Below, piece by piece: positions 16,606 through 25,216 of a stretch of DNA of 64,000 bases. The notes beneath the pieces were generated by a model. The model saw only the letters and a list, made by a program, of their open reading frames with translations, had not been told where the DNA came from and searched no databases. The stretch lies in contig NZ_BTPM01000001.1 in NCBI RefSeq assembly GCF_036245475.1, forward strand, positions 2,046,001 through 2,110,000. Reading direction: 5' to 3'. The stretch is from Vibrio sp. 10N. Its GTDB lineage: Bacteria > Pseudomonadota > Gammaproteobacteria > Enterobacterales > Vibrionaceae. Numbering within the stretch: the first letter of the stretch is position 1; each line of letters opens with the position of its first letter. Made by a program: the position numbers and the translations under genes.

Positions 16606-17712
16606 ATGACTCAAGTAAATACAGAGCGCCTCGTAAACCATTTTTGTGAACTAGTAAAAATCGACAGTGAATCTGGCAACGAAAAAGCCGTCGCTGAAGC
16701 AATCGCAGAACAACTTGGTGAGCTAGGCTTTGTGGTAAGCAAATTGCCAGTACCAGAGCAATACACCAACGGCTTTAACGTCTACGGACGTTTAGAGGGC
16801 AAACAAGAAGGCAGCATCGTCTTCAGTGCTCACATGGACACAGTAACACCAGGCATCGGTATCGAGCCTATCATCGAAGATGGCATCATCCGCTCAAAGG
16901 GCGACACTATCCTTGGTGGTGACGACAAATCAGGTATTGCGGCAGTGATGGAAGCCGTTCGTTGCTTACAGGAACAAAACCGCGAACACAAAACGATTGA
17001 AGTTGCATTCACCGTTCATGAAGAAGGTGGTCTGTTTGGATCTGAGCATTTCGACATGTCTTACATTCAATCGAAAAACGCGATCGTATTAGATACAGGT
17101 GGCCCAATCGGCACTATCGTTACTGGTGCACCTGGTCAGCAAAAAATCGTTGCTAAGATCAAAGGTCGCCCAGCTCACGCAGGCCTAGCGCCAGAAGAAG
17201 GCATCAGTGCCGCTATGGTTGCAGCAGACGCTATCGCTAACATGAAGCTGCTACGCATCGACGAGCAAACCACAGCAAACATCGGCTCAGTTAACGGCGG
17301 TCAAGCAACAAACATTGTTATGCCTGAGCTAACCGTTGTTGCAGAAGCGCGCTCTCTTGATAGCGACAAGCTAACCGCACAAGTTAACCACATGGTTGAG
17401 ACGTTCCAAGCATCTGCTGAGAAGTTTGGTGCAGAGGTTGAGATTGAGTCAACTCGCGCTTACGACGCGTTTGTTATTGCTGAAGATGATGCACACGTTC
17501 TGAAGATCAAAGAAGTGTTTGCGTCAAACGGCGTGGAAGCAAACACTAAGCACACTGGCGGTGGCAGCGATGCGAACAACTTCAACGAGAAAGGTTTAAC
17601 AACTGTGAACCTATCTACCGGTATGTCTAAAGTACACACCACAGAAGAGTTCATCGCTGTTGATGACATGGTGAAGATCACTGACTTTGTGATTAGCTAC
17701 GTAACTGCTTAA
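16606..17712 (+). CDS. M20-family metallopeptidase, PepT-like
   Basis: This 368-residue cytoplasmic di-zinc peptidase is related to peptidase T and the Bacillus YqjE group. Metal and catalytic residues are visible: FSAHMDTV (H76, D78), LGGDDKSG (D106 bridging), HEEGG (E139 catalytic, E140 metal), EARS and the final GGGSDANNF/H region. It probably hydrolyses tripeptides or similar small peptides. A strong terminator follows. No operon partner is evident. Confidence 0.88.
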   Translation: MTQVNTERLVNHFCELVKIDSESGNEKAVAEAIAEQLGELGFVVSKLPVPEQYTNGFNVYGRLEGKQEGSIVFSAHMDTVTPGIGIEPIIEDGIIRSKGDTILGGDDKSGIAAVMEAVRCLQEQNREHKTIEVAFTVHEEGGLFGSEHFDMSYIQSKNAIVLDTGGPIGTIVTGAPGQQKIVAKIKGRPAHAGLAPEEGISAAMVAADAIANMKLLRIDEQTTANIGSVNGGQATNIVMPELTVVAEARSLDSDKLTAQVNHMVETFQASAEKFGAEVEIESTRAYDAFVIAEDDAHVLKIKEVFASNGVEANTKHTGGGSDANNFNEKGLTTVNLSTGMSKVHTTEEFIAVDDMVKITDFVISYVTA

Positions 17713-17729
17713 TCACACAGTAAAAATAG

Positions 17730-17763
17730 AAGCCGCCTCCGCTCTCAGCGAGGCGGCTTTTTT
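17730..17763 (+). terminator. Rho-independent terminator after the M20 peptidase
   Basis: AAGCCGCCT and AGGCGGCTT pair, extended by CGCT/AGCG around a 3-nt loop, and are followed by a run of Ts. It lies 18 bp after the stop codon, and being near symmetric may also serve the convergent gene. Confidence 0.9.
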
Positions 17764-17767
17764 ATCA

Positions 17768-18100
17768 TCACAGATCTTCAAACTCATCAATCGCCGCACG
17801 AGCTTCTGCCAGCGTACACCCAGATTGATACATCAAATCAGCCACAGTGATCTCCGGCTCCCTCTCAAGGAGTTCTTGAATGGGTGATTTGTAGCCATCA
17901 AGGACTTTATCTATCGCAACAGAAATCCAGCCGACATTGGCCTCGATAGAGAACTTTGATAATGCAGAAGGCTCTCCGCTCAGCGTCCAGTTGCGAGAGC
18001 GCCGGATACGCTTTAACGTACAACCATATTTCACTGCGCAGGCCATGACGATAGATTTATCTTCCACGCGGTGAACGAAGCTGTTCAGCCTTACCGACAC
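17768..18100 (-). CDS. Small basic conserved protein (possible RRF_GI family)
   Basis: This product of 110 residues has a basic N-terminal half (KYGCTLKRIRRSRNW near 25-39) and an acidic, helical C-terminus (SGCTLAEARAAIDEFEDL). From memory vibrios carry such a protein annotated as ribosome recycling factor family (RRF_GI); I cannot confirm this. The GTG at 18100 overlaps the TAG stop of the DUF3859 gene (TAGTG), implying coupled translation; a TTG at 18121 is the alternative. Function is unknown; the basic motif suggests nucleic-acid contact. Confidence 0.55.
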   Translation of the reverse strand: MSVRLNSFVHRVEDKSIVMACAVKYGCTLKRIRRSRNWTLSGEPSALSKFSIEANVGWISVAIDKVLDGYKSPIQELLEREPEITVADLMYQSGCTLAEARAAIDEFEDL

Positions 18101-18537
18101 TAAAAACCGCGACGTTTCCAAAACTGACCTTCATCTCTTGCTGTGACTTTAAAGGTTTTTTCTGCAATGGTTTTACCTTGCATCTCAATCACCATGCGCC
18201 AATCACCCAAGTTACTTTCAAGGCCGTTGATGGGATCGAGTAATTGAATGGTATCGCCAAGGTAGAAGTCCCAGTCATTGCTACCGACATGTTCTTCGCC
18301 ATCAAATGGCGCTAACACTTGCCCTTTTTTACTCAGCACGCCAGGGTGATAGATACAATATCGAATCTTCTCCCCTTTGGCCTTTTTGATATTAACAATA
18401 AAACCAAATTCAATATGCTCATCCGCAGGCACGATAGTCGTGAATTCTTGAATCTTCGGGAGATCTTTAGAGCCAGAATCCCAAGTGGAGTAAATGCCAT
18501 AAGAGGTCATTTCTACAACAGGTGAACGTTTCGCCAT
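18100..18537 (-). CDS. DUF3859 family protein
   Basis: This 145-residue cytoplasmic protein without signal peptide is built mainly of beta strands, beginning with PVVEMTSYGIYSTWDS and carrying FGFIVNIKKAKGEKIRY. It matches the DUF3859 type found in vibrios as I recall it. No function is known. It is translationally coupled to the small basic protein downstream (TAGTG) and lies 39 bp after the P-loop kinase gene on the same strand, so the three may form one transcript. Confidence 0.75.
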   Translation of the reverse strand: MAKRSPVVEMTSYGIYSTWDSGSKDLPKIQEFTTIVPADEHIEFGFIVNIKKAKGEKIRYCIYHPGVLSKKGQVLAPFDGEEHVGSNDWDFYLGDTIQLLDPINGLESNLGDWRMVIEMQGKTIAEKTFKVTARDEGQFWKRRGF

Positions 18538-18576
18538 GGTGATTTTTCTTTTAATGTTCCGTACTAATGGTTGGGA

Positions 18577-18981
18577 TTAATCTTGCCAGCGTTTTTGCAT
18601 AGACGCTATGACATCATCACTGACACCGTGAATATTTGGGTACCGACCTCGGCAAACGATGATCTCAAGCTCAGCTTGATAGCGCTTAGCGAGTGTTTTG
18701 TAAATCTTCATCTCCCACAAGCGAACAAACGTGTTGGCAACCACCACATCTTGGTTGGCAGCAAGCGCCGATTCCACTTGCTTTTGACACCAGGCATGAG
18801 CATCGGCGATTTTACTCGCATCATAACAATACTCGCCATCGGCATTCACAAAATACATATCGGCCTCGTAGTGAGCCGCGTTGAGGGTCTTGGCTAACGT
18901 ACTTTTCCCAGAGCCAGGCAAGCCACGAATGAGCGTTAGTTTCAAACTCGTTTCCGCTATCAGTTTATGCAAAGACATCAT
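18577..18981 (-). CDS. P-loop kinase-like ATP-binding protein
   Basis: This product of 134 residues has a Walker A motif GLPGSGKST near 19-27, followed by ADMYF and NTFVRLWEM elements typical of small AAA_33/polynucleotide-kinase-like proteins. It probably phosphorylates a small molecule or nucleic-acid end; the substrate is unknown. ATG 18981 is preceded by AAGG at good spacing; a longer frame to 19050 lacks one and overlaps the metA control region. It diverges from metA. Confidence 0.8.
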   Translation of the reverse strand: MMSLHKLIAETSLKLTLIRGLPGSGKSTLAKTLNAAHYEADMYFVNADGEYCYDASKIADAHAWCQKQVESALAANQDVVVANTFVRLWEMKIYKTLAKRYQAELEIIVCRGRYPNIHGVSDDVIASMQKRWQD

Positions 18982-19072
18982 TGTACCTTGTCTTGACACC
19001 ATTGGTAGCGCGCGTGCAGTCGGACGTAAGCTAAAATTAATTATCGACAAGAAATAACGTTTGCGTTAGTTT

Positions 19073-19096
19073 AGATGTATAGACGTCCAGAAGACC
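19073..19096 (+). promoter_or_regulatory. Tandem met boxes (MetJ operator)
   Basis: Three contiguous 8-mers, AGATGTAT, AGACGTCC and AGAAGACC, resemble the MetJ consensus AGACGTCT; the middle one matches 7 of 8. They lie 25 bp upstream of the metA start codon, where MetJ with S-adenosylmethionine would repress. Confidence 0.75.
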
Positions 19097-19120
19097 AAAA
19101 CAGAGCTTAGGGAGAAAGCT

Positions 19121-20062
19121 GTGCCAATTAAGATCCCCGATCAACTGCCCGCATCCAATGTATTGCAACAAGAGAACATCTTTGTAATGTCGGAAACGCG
19201 TGCGGCGACCCAAGAAATCCGTCCGCTTAAAGTGTTGATCCTCAATTTGATGCCCAAGAAAATTGAAACTGAAACTCAGTTTTTGAGGCTACTCTCTAAT
19301 AGCCCACTGCAAGTCGATGTAGAGCTGCTGCGCATTGACGATCGCCCAAGTAAAAATACACCAACGGAACACTTAGATACCTTCTATCGCCAGTTTGAAA
19401 CCATCAAGAATCGAAATTTCGATGGTCTCATCATCACCGGTGCACCACTCGGTTTGGTTCAGTTTGAGGATGTGATTTATTGGGAGCACCTTCAGACCAT
19501 CATGAACTGGGCAAGTAAACACGTCACCTCTACACTCTATGTGTGCTGGGCTGCCCAAGCTGGCCTTAAGCTACTTTACGATCTGCCAAAACGTACTCGT
19601 AAAGAAAAACTCTCTGGTGTTTACCACCACGAGATTCACGAGCCGTATCACCCTATCTTACGTGGCTTTGATGACACTTTCCTAGCGCCGCATTCTCGAT
19701 ATGCCGATTTCTCACCTGAATATCTAGAGTCACATACTGATCTTGATATTTTGGCCACATCGGATGTCGCAGGCGTCTACCTTGCCGCGACCAAGGATAA
19801 ACGCAATGTGTTTGTTACGGGTCACCCAGAGTATGACTCTAACACGCTACATAACGAGTATGTACGTGATCTTGGTGAGGGAATGGAGCCCGCTATCCCA
19901 ATCAACTACTATCCAAACAACAACCCTGACAACAAGCCCGTTGCAAGCTGGCGCAGTCATGGACACCTATTATTTGCCAACTGGTTGAACTACTGCGTTT
20001 ACCAACAAACGCCGTACGATCTGGATCACTTCAGTGAAGATGCTTTCACCAAAGACGAATAA
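19121..20062 (+). CDS. metA: Homoserine O-succinyltransferase MetA
   Basis: This 313-residue enzyme acylates L-homoserine in the first committed step of methionine synthesis. The catalytic cysteine is C142 in VCWAAQAG, and the histidine and glutamate of the triad lie in GHPEYDS. Length and N-terminus ([11 protein letters not shown]) match the enterobacterial and vibrio enzyme. The start is GTG, preceded by AGGGAG. The acyl group (succinyl or acetyl) is taken from family custom. Upstream met boxes indicate MetJ repression. The gene stands alone, diverging from the P-loop protein. Confidence 0.97.
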   Translation: MPIKIPDQLPASNVLQQENIFVMSETRAATQEIRPLKVLILNLMPKKIETETQFLRLLSNSPLQVDVELLRIDDRPSKNTPTEHLDTFYRQFETIKNRNFDGLIITGAPLGLVQFEDVIYWEHLQTIMNWASKHVTSTLYVCWAAQAGLKLLYDLPKRTRKEKLSGVYHHEIHEPYHPILRGFDDTFLAPHSRYADFSPEYLESHTDLDILATSDVAGVYLAATKDKRNVFVTGHPEYDSNTLHNEYVRDLGEGMEPAIPINYYPNNNPDNKPVASWRSHGHLLFANWLNYCVYQQTPYDLDHFSEDAFTKDE

Positions 20063-20097
20063 CGGGCTAATTTGTGCCTCCCACTTTGGGGGGCACG

Positions 20098-20349
20098 TTA
20101 CTTCGCTAAAAGCGCCACTTTTTTCAAAAAGCTATCACGCAAGTGCTCTTGGTCATATTCAAGATGATACGTGTTGTGAAAGCCCACTTTGAGTTCTACA
20201 CCATTGCCCCGCATATAGACATTGTACCCATCGTAATCGGAGTAGGCTTCAACGCCTTCATAGATTTTGCCAAATTCGGTGTCTGTACCGTTCTCCATCA
20301 CCGCGTCATACGCTCGAAGAATTTTGTTGGGATCAAGTTCGTTTCTCAT
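20098..20349 (-). CDS. Small conserved protein, DUF3081-like
   Basis: This 83-residue cytoplasmic protein starts MRNELDPNKILRAYD and contains YEGVEAYSDYDGYNVYM and a leucine/lysine-rich end. The pattern matches DUF3081 of vibrios and relatives as I recall it. ATG 20349 is chosen because AAGGAG lies 6 nt upstream. No function is known. It ends just after the convergent metA. Confidence 0.7.
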   Translation of the reverse strand: MRNELDPNKILRAYDAVMENGTDTEFGKIYEGVEAYSDYDGYNVYMRGNGVELKVGFHNTYHLEYDQEHLRDSFLKKVALLAK

Positions 20350-20371
20350 CGCTATCTCCTTCAAACAAAAA

Positions 20372-20394
20372 AAGCCACATTTTAAGTGTGGCTT
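20372..20394 (-). terminator. Terminator after the acyl-CoA ligase gene
   Basis: AAGCCACA and TGTGGCTT form an 8-bp stem; on the minus strand a run of seven Us follows. It lies about 50 bp past the ligase stop and just upstream of the DUF3081-like gene. Confidence 0.8.
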
Positions 20395-20444
20395 AGTAGT
20401 ACGTATTGCGCCAGTTTAGCGGCGCTTCATCTGAACGTTGTGTT

Positions 20445-22124
20445 CTATTGATCGCGCAGTTCGCGCCTTAAGATCTTGCCTACGTTGGTTTTTGGCAGCT
20501 CGTCTCTAAATTCAATAAACGTTGGAATTTTATAGCCGGTCAAGTGTTTGCGGCAGTGCTGCTTAATTTCATCCGCGGTGACATTGCCGTTAGCAACGAC
20601 AAACAGTTTCACGCGCTCACCGGCGACATCATCTGGAATCCCCACTGCCGCCGCCTCGGTCACTTTCGGGTGCAAGGTTGCAACTTCTTCAACTTCTGTA
20701 GGGAACACATTGAAGCCAGACACTAAAATCATGTCCTTTTTACGATCTTCAATGTAAAAAATGCCGTCCTCATCCATTCGGCCAATATCACCAGAATAGA
20801 GCCAACCGTCTTCTGCAAGAATCGCTTGGGTTTCAGCATCTTGCTTCCAGTAGCCTTTCATCACTTGTGGGCCGCGAATTTGAATTTCACCCACTTGATT
20901 CACGCCAAGCGACTGACCTTGCTCATCGACAATACGCAATTCCGTGCTTGGCAACGGCACACCAACCGCCGCAACGTAGGCTTGCTGAGTATGTACGCCG
21001 CCCGCAACGACAGGTGAACACTCTGTCAGACCATAGCCCTCGATGATTGGCATTCCCGTGATTTTTTGCCATTCATCGGCAACATGCTTTTGAGTCGCCA
21101 TGCCACCAGCAATCGTGAATTCTGCGTTTGAAAAATCGAGCGTTTTGAACTTCTCATGCTTATTAAGTGCCGCAAGCAAGGTATTCAAACCAAAGATCAT
21201 GGTAAACGGATACTTACTCAAATCATTAACGAAGCTGTTCAGATCACGAGGGTTGGTGATCAATAGATTACTTGCTCCCATGTACATCATTAGCATCATG
21301 CTGACCGAGTTAGCAAAGATATGGTAAAGCGGTAGTGGCGTCACCGCGCGCTCTTGATCTTTCGCGGTGCGCGGTCCGAAGTGCCCAAATACCTGAAGCA
21401 CATTGGCAATAATGTTGCGGTGTGTCAGCATCGCCCCTTTAGCAAGTCCAGTTGTCCCACCTGTATATTGCAAGTATGCCAAATCATCACGGGTTAATTC
21501 TGGCTCAACAAAGGTCATTTGTTTGCCATCCGTCAGTGCACGGCGAAGTGAGATGGCACCGGGTAAGTTGTATTTAGGCACCATCTTTTTTACATACTTA
21601 ACGACAAAATTCACCAAGGTGCGCTTATGTGGCGCAAGTGCATCACCGATACTGGTTAAAATCACGTGCTTAATGCTGGTCTTTTCAATCACTTGCTGCA
21701 AGCTATTACCAAAGTTGGTTACGGCAACAATGATGGTGGCGCCTGAATCACGAAGCTGATGCTCAAGCTCACGCGGCGTATACAGCGGATTGACGTTCAC
21801 TACCACAAGACCCGCTTTTAGCGCACCTAAGATAGCAATAGGATATTGCAGAAGGTTTGGCATCATCAGTGCAATACGATCGCCTTTTTTAGCGTGAAGT
21901 TCCGTTTGTAAATAGGCCGCAAACGCATCGCTCTTTTCGTTCAATTGACGATACGTCAAAGAATGCCCCATGTTCACAAATGCAGTGTTATCGGCAAACT
22001 TCTCAAAAGGCGCTTTAAACATCTCATTGATGTTGGCGTACTGGTCAACATCAACAAATTCAGGCACATCACTTGGGTAAGTCTTTAGCCAAGGTTTATG
22101 TCCGTTGCGGTTCGCATTGCTCAT
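20445..22124 (-). CDS. Long-chain fatty acid-CoA ligase, FadD type
   Basis: This 559-residue AMP-forming ligase activates fatty acids with ATP and CoA on the inner face of the membrane, for beta-oxidation or lipid salvage. Landmarks are the P-loop-like YTGGTTGLAKGA, the acyl-binding EGYGLTECSP, the adenylate motif YSGDIGRMDEDG and the catalytic lysine in NVGKILRREL. Residues after SNANRNGHKPWL align closely with E. coli FadD in order and length. ATG 22124 is chosen because AAGG precedes it at workable spacing and it matches FadD length; longer starts exist up to 22241. The gene is alone here, unlike the usual fadD neighbourhood, so it may be a second ligase. It diverges from the PilF-like gene. 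Confidence 0.92.
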   Translation of the reverse strand: MSNANRNGHKPWLKTYPSDVPEFVDVDQYANINEMFKAPFEKFADNTAFVNMGHSLTYRQLNEKSDAFAAYLQTELHAKKGDRIALMMPNLLQYPIAILGALKAGLVVVNVNPLYTPRELEHQLRDSGATIIVAVTNFGNSLQQVIEKTSIKHVILTSIGDALAPHKRTLVNFVVKYVKKMVPKYNLPGAISLRRALTDGKQMTFVEPELTRDDLAYLQYTGGTTGLAKGAMLTHRNIIANVLQVFGHFGPRTAKDQERAVTPLPLYHIFANSVSMMLMMYMGASNLLITNPRDLNSFVNDLSKYPFTMIFGLNTLLAALNKHEKFKTLDFSNAEFTIAGGMATQKHVADEWQKITGMPIIEGYGLTECSPVVAGGVHTQQAYVAAVGVPLPSTELRIVDEQGQSLGVNQVGEIQIRGPQVMKGYWKQDAETQAILAEDGWLYSGDIGRMDEDGIFYIEDRKKDMILVSGFNVFPTEVEEVATLHPKVTEAAAVGIPDDVAGERVKLFVVANGNVTADEIKQHCRKHLTGYKIPTFIEFRDELPKTNVGKILRRELRDQ

Positions 22125-22345
22125 CAAATTCATACCTTCATAGTTAGACCTAGCTACTTTATCTAAGAAGGGGTGCGGACTAAAGAATTGAGTGATTATT
22201 CTAATTTGATCGCTTGTTTTATAAGCAGTTATGTCATTCACAGATCAGAGTTTGTGTTGTGTGTCGCAGCAACATACCGCCACCTCCCCGCCGTTCAGCC
22301 CAGCTTTTAAAATGATCACGACTATCAATATATGAGTAAAAACGA

Positions 22346-23071
22346 ATGAAACTCATCTTGGCAATGTTATCTGCGTTTATTATTTCGTTCACATCCGGGT
22401 GTGTGACCGTCGGTGAAGAGTCGAAGATGAGTGCGGCACCCATTGACGCCGCCGAAACTCGAATAGAACTGGGGCTTGCTTACATGAAACGAAAGCAATA
22501 CAGCCGTGCCAAGCAAGACTTCGAAAAAGCGCTCGAATTCGCCCCTAAGTATCACCGAAGCCACCTGTCTATGGCTTACTATTACGAGGCTGTAGGTGAG
22601 TTTGAACACGCCAGCGATGCTTATCAAACCGCGCTAAAGGTCTCGCCAAATAATGGCGAGGTCTACCACAATTACGGCACTTTTCTCTGTAAGCGTAGTG
22701 AATATGATCAAGCAGAGGCCATGTTAGTCGCCGCCACAGAGCAGCCAAATTACTACCAAATTGCCGAAAGTTACGAGAACGCTGGCTTGTGTGCCCTTAA
22801 AGCAGAGCGGCCAACAGAAGCGAGAACGTTTTTTGAAAAGGCATTAGAACATGATCCTTATCGACCCAACGCGACCATTCAGCTTGCAGCCATTGAAGTC
22901 AACGCAGGTGATTACAACAAAGCGCGAGCACGACTTTTAAAGTTCCATCATAGGTTTGGCTATCAAGAACCAAGCTTATCTGTACTTCGTAATTTGGAGC
23001 GAAAGGTGGGGAATGTGGCTTTGGCTGAAAAGTACCAGGCGCTGTTAGATGACTTAAGAAATGACAGTTAA
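22346..23071 (+). CDS. PilF/PilW-like TPR lipoprotein
   Basis: This 241-residue lipoprotein (lipobox FTSGC, Cys19) carries about five tetratricopeptide repeats from residue 36 on (GLAYMKRKQYSRAKQDFEKA, YYYEAVGEFEHASDAYQTA and so on). It matches the pilotin PilF/PilW that puts the type IV pilus secretin into the outer membrane. In most gammaproteobacteria this gene lies between rlmN and rodZ; here it stands alone between a ligase and REP elements, so it may be a moved or second copy. Family is well supported; pilus role is by homology. Confidence 0.85.
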   Translation: MKLILAMLSAFIISFTSGCVTVGEESKMSAAPIDAAETRIELGLAYMKRKQYSRAKQDFEKALEFAPKYHRSHLSMAYYYEAVGEFEHASDAYQTALKVSPNNGEVYHNYGTFLCKRSEYDQAEAMLVAATEQPNYYQIAESYENAGLCALKAERPTEARTFFEKALEHDPYRPNATIQLAAIEVNAGDYNKARARLLKFHHRFGYQEPSLSVLRNLERKVGNVALAEKYQALLDDLRNDS

Positions 23072-23133
23072 CGGGCGTGGACTTGGCTGCCGAAACAACC
23101 TCGTCATCTACTATCACGGTCATCCCCATTTTC

Positions 23134-23231
23134 CGTCATCTCCTTGAAAAAGGAGATCTCTCAAAGCCAGTGACTCGCACAAACTGGGGTAACACTCGCT
23201 GACAAAGATCCTCGTTTTCACGAGGATGACG
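23134..23231. repeat. Inverted pair of REP-like hairpins
   Basis: The first unit (23134-23166) reads CGTCATCTCCTT, loop GAAA, AAGGAGAT, then CTCTCAAAG. The second (about 23206-23231) is the same element inverted: ATCCTCGT, loop, ACGAGGAT, then GACG. The pair, about 40 bp apart, resembles a BIME. Similar units occur at 25064-25184. They may also terminate or stabilise the pilF-like transcript. Confidence 0.75.
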
Positions 23232-23269
23232 CTGTTTTTATGGAACTATAAACACAAATAAATAGCTAA

Positions 23270-24325
23270 TTACAACAAATGCCCACTCAAAGTCAGACGT
23301 TGCTCGTGACTCATAAATGACCATGCCACAAAGCGGCTTTTCTTCTGACCTTGAGCCATTTCTTGAATAAGTACATGAGTCGCACCGAGTTTCTCTAGGC
23401 GTTTTTGCAATGGGCGAATATTGTCCTTCTTAGAAAGCAGGGTCGAGAACCAAATCACTTGGTGCGCGAACTTCTTACTCTCGTTTGCCATATTCAGAAC
23501 AAATGCTTCCTCACCACCTGGACACCAAAGCTCCGCATTTTGGCCGCCAAAATTGAGCCCTTCACTCTTTTTCGCTGGCTGACTCTCTTCCTGTGACAGA
23601 TCGCCACGCTGCTCTCTATTTTTAGCTAGATTCGCGTTCTTACGATCAGTGCCCTTCTGCGCATCTTCCGCAGACTTATGGAACGGAGGGTTACAGGTTG
23701 TCGCGACAAACACATCACCATGTTGAATCACACCCTCAAAAATGTGTTCACTTTGAGTTTGGTGTCTTAACTCAATTTTTCTCGCCAGTTTGTCATTCTG
23801 TAATACGTTGTTTTTTGCGCTTTCTAGCGAGCCTTCATCGACGTCGCTTCCAACCCAATTCCAGTGGTATTGGGTCGCTCCAACAATCGGATAGATGCAG
23901 TTGGCACCAACGCCTATATCCAACGCGGTCACTTTAAGGCGTGCTTTAGCAGGACGGTCTTGCATTAAGTCGTGTTGCAACCATTCGTTGAGTCGGTGAA
24001 TGTAGTCCGCGCGTCCTGGGATCGGTGGGCACAGATACCCATTTGGAATATCCCAGTGGCTTAATCCGTAATACGCTTTTAGCAGAGCGCGATTGAGCAC
24101 TTTTACTGACTCGGAATTGGAAAACGCAATGCTCATATCGCCATGTGGGTTTTTCACCACGTGGTCTGCCAATCCAGGTTCCGCTTCAATCAGACGTTTA
24201 AAGTCATAGCGGCCCTGGTGTTTGTTGTTGGCATGAAGCCCGCTTGCTTTACGCTTGTCGACAACCATAGTCGAGGGCTTATCTTGCTTGCGAGGTCGTT
24301 GATTAAATTTATTTTGACGAGTCAT
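23270..24325 (-). CDS. rlmF: 23S rRNA (adenine-1618-N6)-methyltransferase RlmF
   Basis: This 351-residue AdoMet-dependent enzyme methylates A1618 in 23S rRNA. The AdoMet pocket is ALDIGVGANCIYP, and the catalytic motif TTCNPPFH (N-P-P-F) is near residue 210. The basic N-terminus (NKFNQRPRKQDK) suits RNA binding. Length matches E. coli RlmF. The gene overlaps the YgjP-like protease gene upstream by 17 bp, implying one operon. Confidence 0.95.
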   Translation of the reverse strand: MTRQNKFNQRPRKQDKPSTMVVDKRKASGLHANNKHQGRYDFKRLIEAEPGLADHVVKNPHGDMSIAFSNSESVKVLNRALLKAYYGLSHWDIPNGYLCPPIPGRADYIHRLNEWLQHDLMQDRPAKARLKVTALDIGVGANCIYPIVGATQYHWNWVGSDVDEGSLESAKNNVLQNDKLARKIELRHQTQSEHIFEGVIQHGDVFVATTCNPPFHKSAEDAQKGTDRKNANLAKNREQRGDLSQEESQPAKKSEGLNFGGQNAELWCPGGEEAFVLNMANESKKFAHQVIWFSTLLSKKDNIRPLQKRLEKLGATHVLIQEMAQGQKKSRFVAWSFMSHEQRLTLSGHLL

Positions 24326-24818
24326 TGAGAAGTTCTTTATAGATCATAAAAAGGCGCGCATCGAACTCAAGCTGATGGTAGTCAGGTTCCATATGACAAC
24401 ATAGTTGATAAAACGCTTTATCGTGGTTCTTTTCTTTGATGTGGGCGAGTTCATGAACCACCAGCATACGCAGCAAAGGCTCTGGTGCATCTTTGAACAC
24501 GGACGCTATGCGGATCTCGTTCTTTGCCTTGAGTTTGCCACCATGCGCGCGCGAGATATAGGTATGCAGACCAAGCGCATTATTGATGAGGTGGATCTTA
24601 TTGTCCCAAATGACTTTCGAGATGGGCGGCGTTTTTTTCATGTAACGCTGCTTAATGTCCATAGTGTAATCGAAAAGCGCTTTTTCGCTCTTAATTTGAT
24701 GACGTTCTGGAAAGCGCTTTTCAAACCATTGAATAAAACGACCCGACGACACCATACCATCGATCTGCTCGACAAGATGTTGAGGATAACCTGATATGTA
24801 CTTGAGATATGGGCTCAT
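24309..24818 (-). CDS. YgjP-like zinc metallopeptidase-fold protein
   Basis: This product of 169 residues carries the metalloprotease motif HELAHIKEKNH near 124-134 (HExxH with a further histidine), and the family-typical start MSPYLKYISGYP. It belongs to the YgjP/DUF45 group of gluzincin-fold proteins whose substrates are not known. It has no signal peptide. ATG 24818 was preferred over 24824 (two residues more) by analogy with the family. Its 3' end overlaps rlmF by 17 bp. Confidence 0.82.
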   Translation of the reverse strand: MSPYLKYISGYPQHLVEQIDGMVSSGRFIQWFEKRFPERHQIKSEKALFDYTMDIKQRYMKKTPPISKVIWDNKIHLINNALGLHTYISRAHGGKLKAKNEIRIASVFKDAPEPLLRMLVVHELAHIKEKNHDKAFYQLCCHMEPDYHQLEFDARLFMIYKELLNDSSK

Positions 24819-24969
24819 AACCATTGCGGTGTTGCTATCAAAGAGCGCGCTATTCTAACGAGGCTAAGAGATGAAATAAAGAACCGATGTAATTAGGTAA
24901 CGATTCATATCGTGGAATGTGGGCCGTTTTACTCACCACAACCACGCTTCCTAGCTTTAACCCTATCAC

Positions 24970-25069
24970 CCTCAACACAATCCCTTCATCCTCAACACAA
25001 TCCCGTCACCCTCAACACAATCCCTTCATCCTCAACACAATCCCGTCATCCTCAACACAATCCCGTCAT
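24970..25069. repeat. Tandem repeat, five copies of a 20-bp unit
   Basis: The unit CCTCAACACAATCCCGTCAT is repeated five times in perfect register, with T or G at one position and T or C at the last. The array abuts a REP element whose left arm (GTCATCCTCA) is the same sequence, so the array looks like repeated copying of one REP arm. Confidence 0.9.
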
Positions 25070-25184
25070 CCTCACGAAAGTGAGGATCTCTCAAAGCGCG
25101 TAGCCAAATGAAATAACTCAACTAAGTCACGTCAATCAACTTTACAACGCGCTGGGTGAGATCCCCTTTTTCAAGGGGATGACG
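25064..25184. repeat. Inverted pair of REP-like hairpins (BIME-like)
   Basis: The left unit reads CGTCATCCTCAC, loop GAAA, GTGAGGAT, then CTCTCAAAG (25064-25096). The right unit, inverted, is GAGATCCCCTT, loop, AAGGGGATGACGG (25159-25185). Stem sequences differ but the flanks CGTCAT and ATCTC are kept, showing compensatory drift. It lies 30 bp past the dacA stop. Confidence 0.8.
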
Positions 25185-25216
25185 GATTTATTTTAATATC
25201 GTGCTGCTAGCCTATT

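Larger units (their letters stand above)
24819..25216. other. Repeat-rich intergenic region
   Basis: This gap of about 400 bp between the YgjP-like gene and dacA holds a 20-bp tandem repeat (24970-25069) running directly into a REP hairpin (25064-25096), and a second inverted REP (25152-25184). Open frames across the repeats are artefacts of low complexity. No gene is evident. Confidence 0.7.

Noticed and set aside
24970..25069. Possible CRISPR array
   Set aside because: The units are contiguous with no spacers, and no cas genes are present.
24912..25111. Open frames across the tandem repeats
   Set aside because: They exist only because the 20-bp unit has no stop in some frames; no ribosome site and repetitive Ser/Thr/Pro-rich content.
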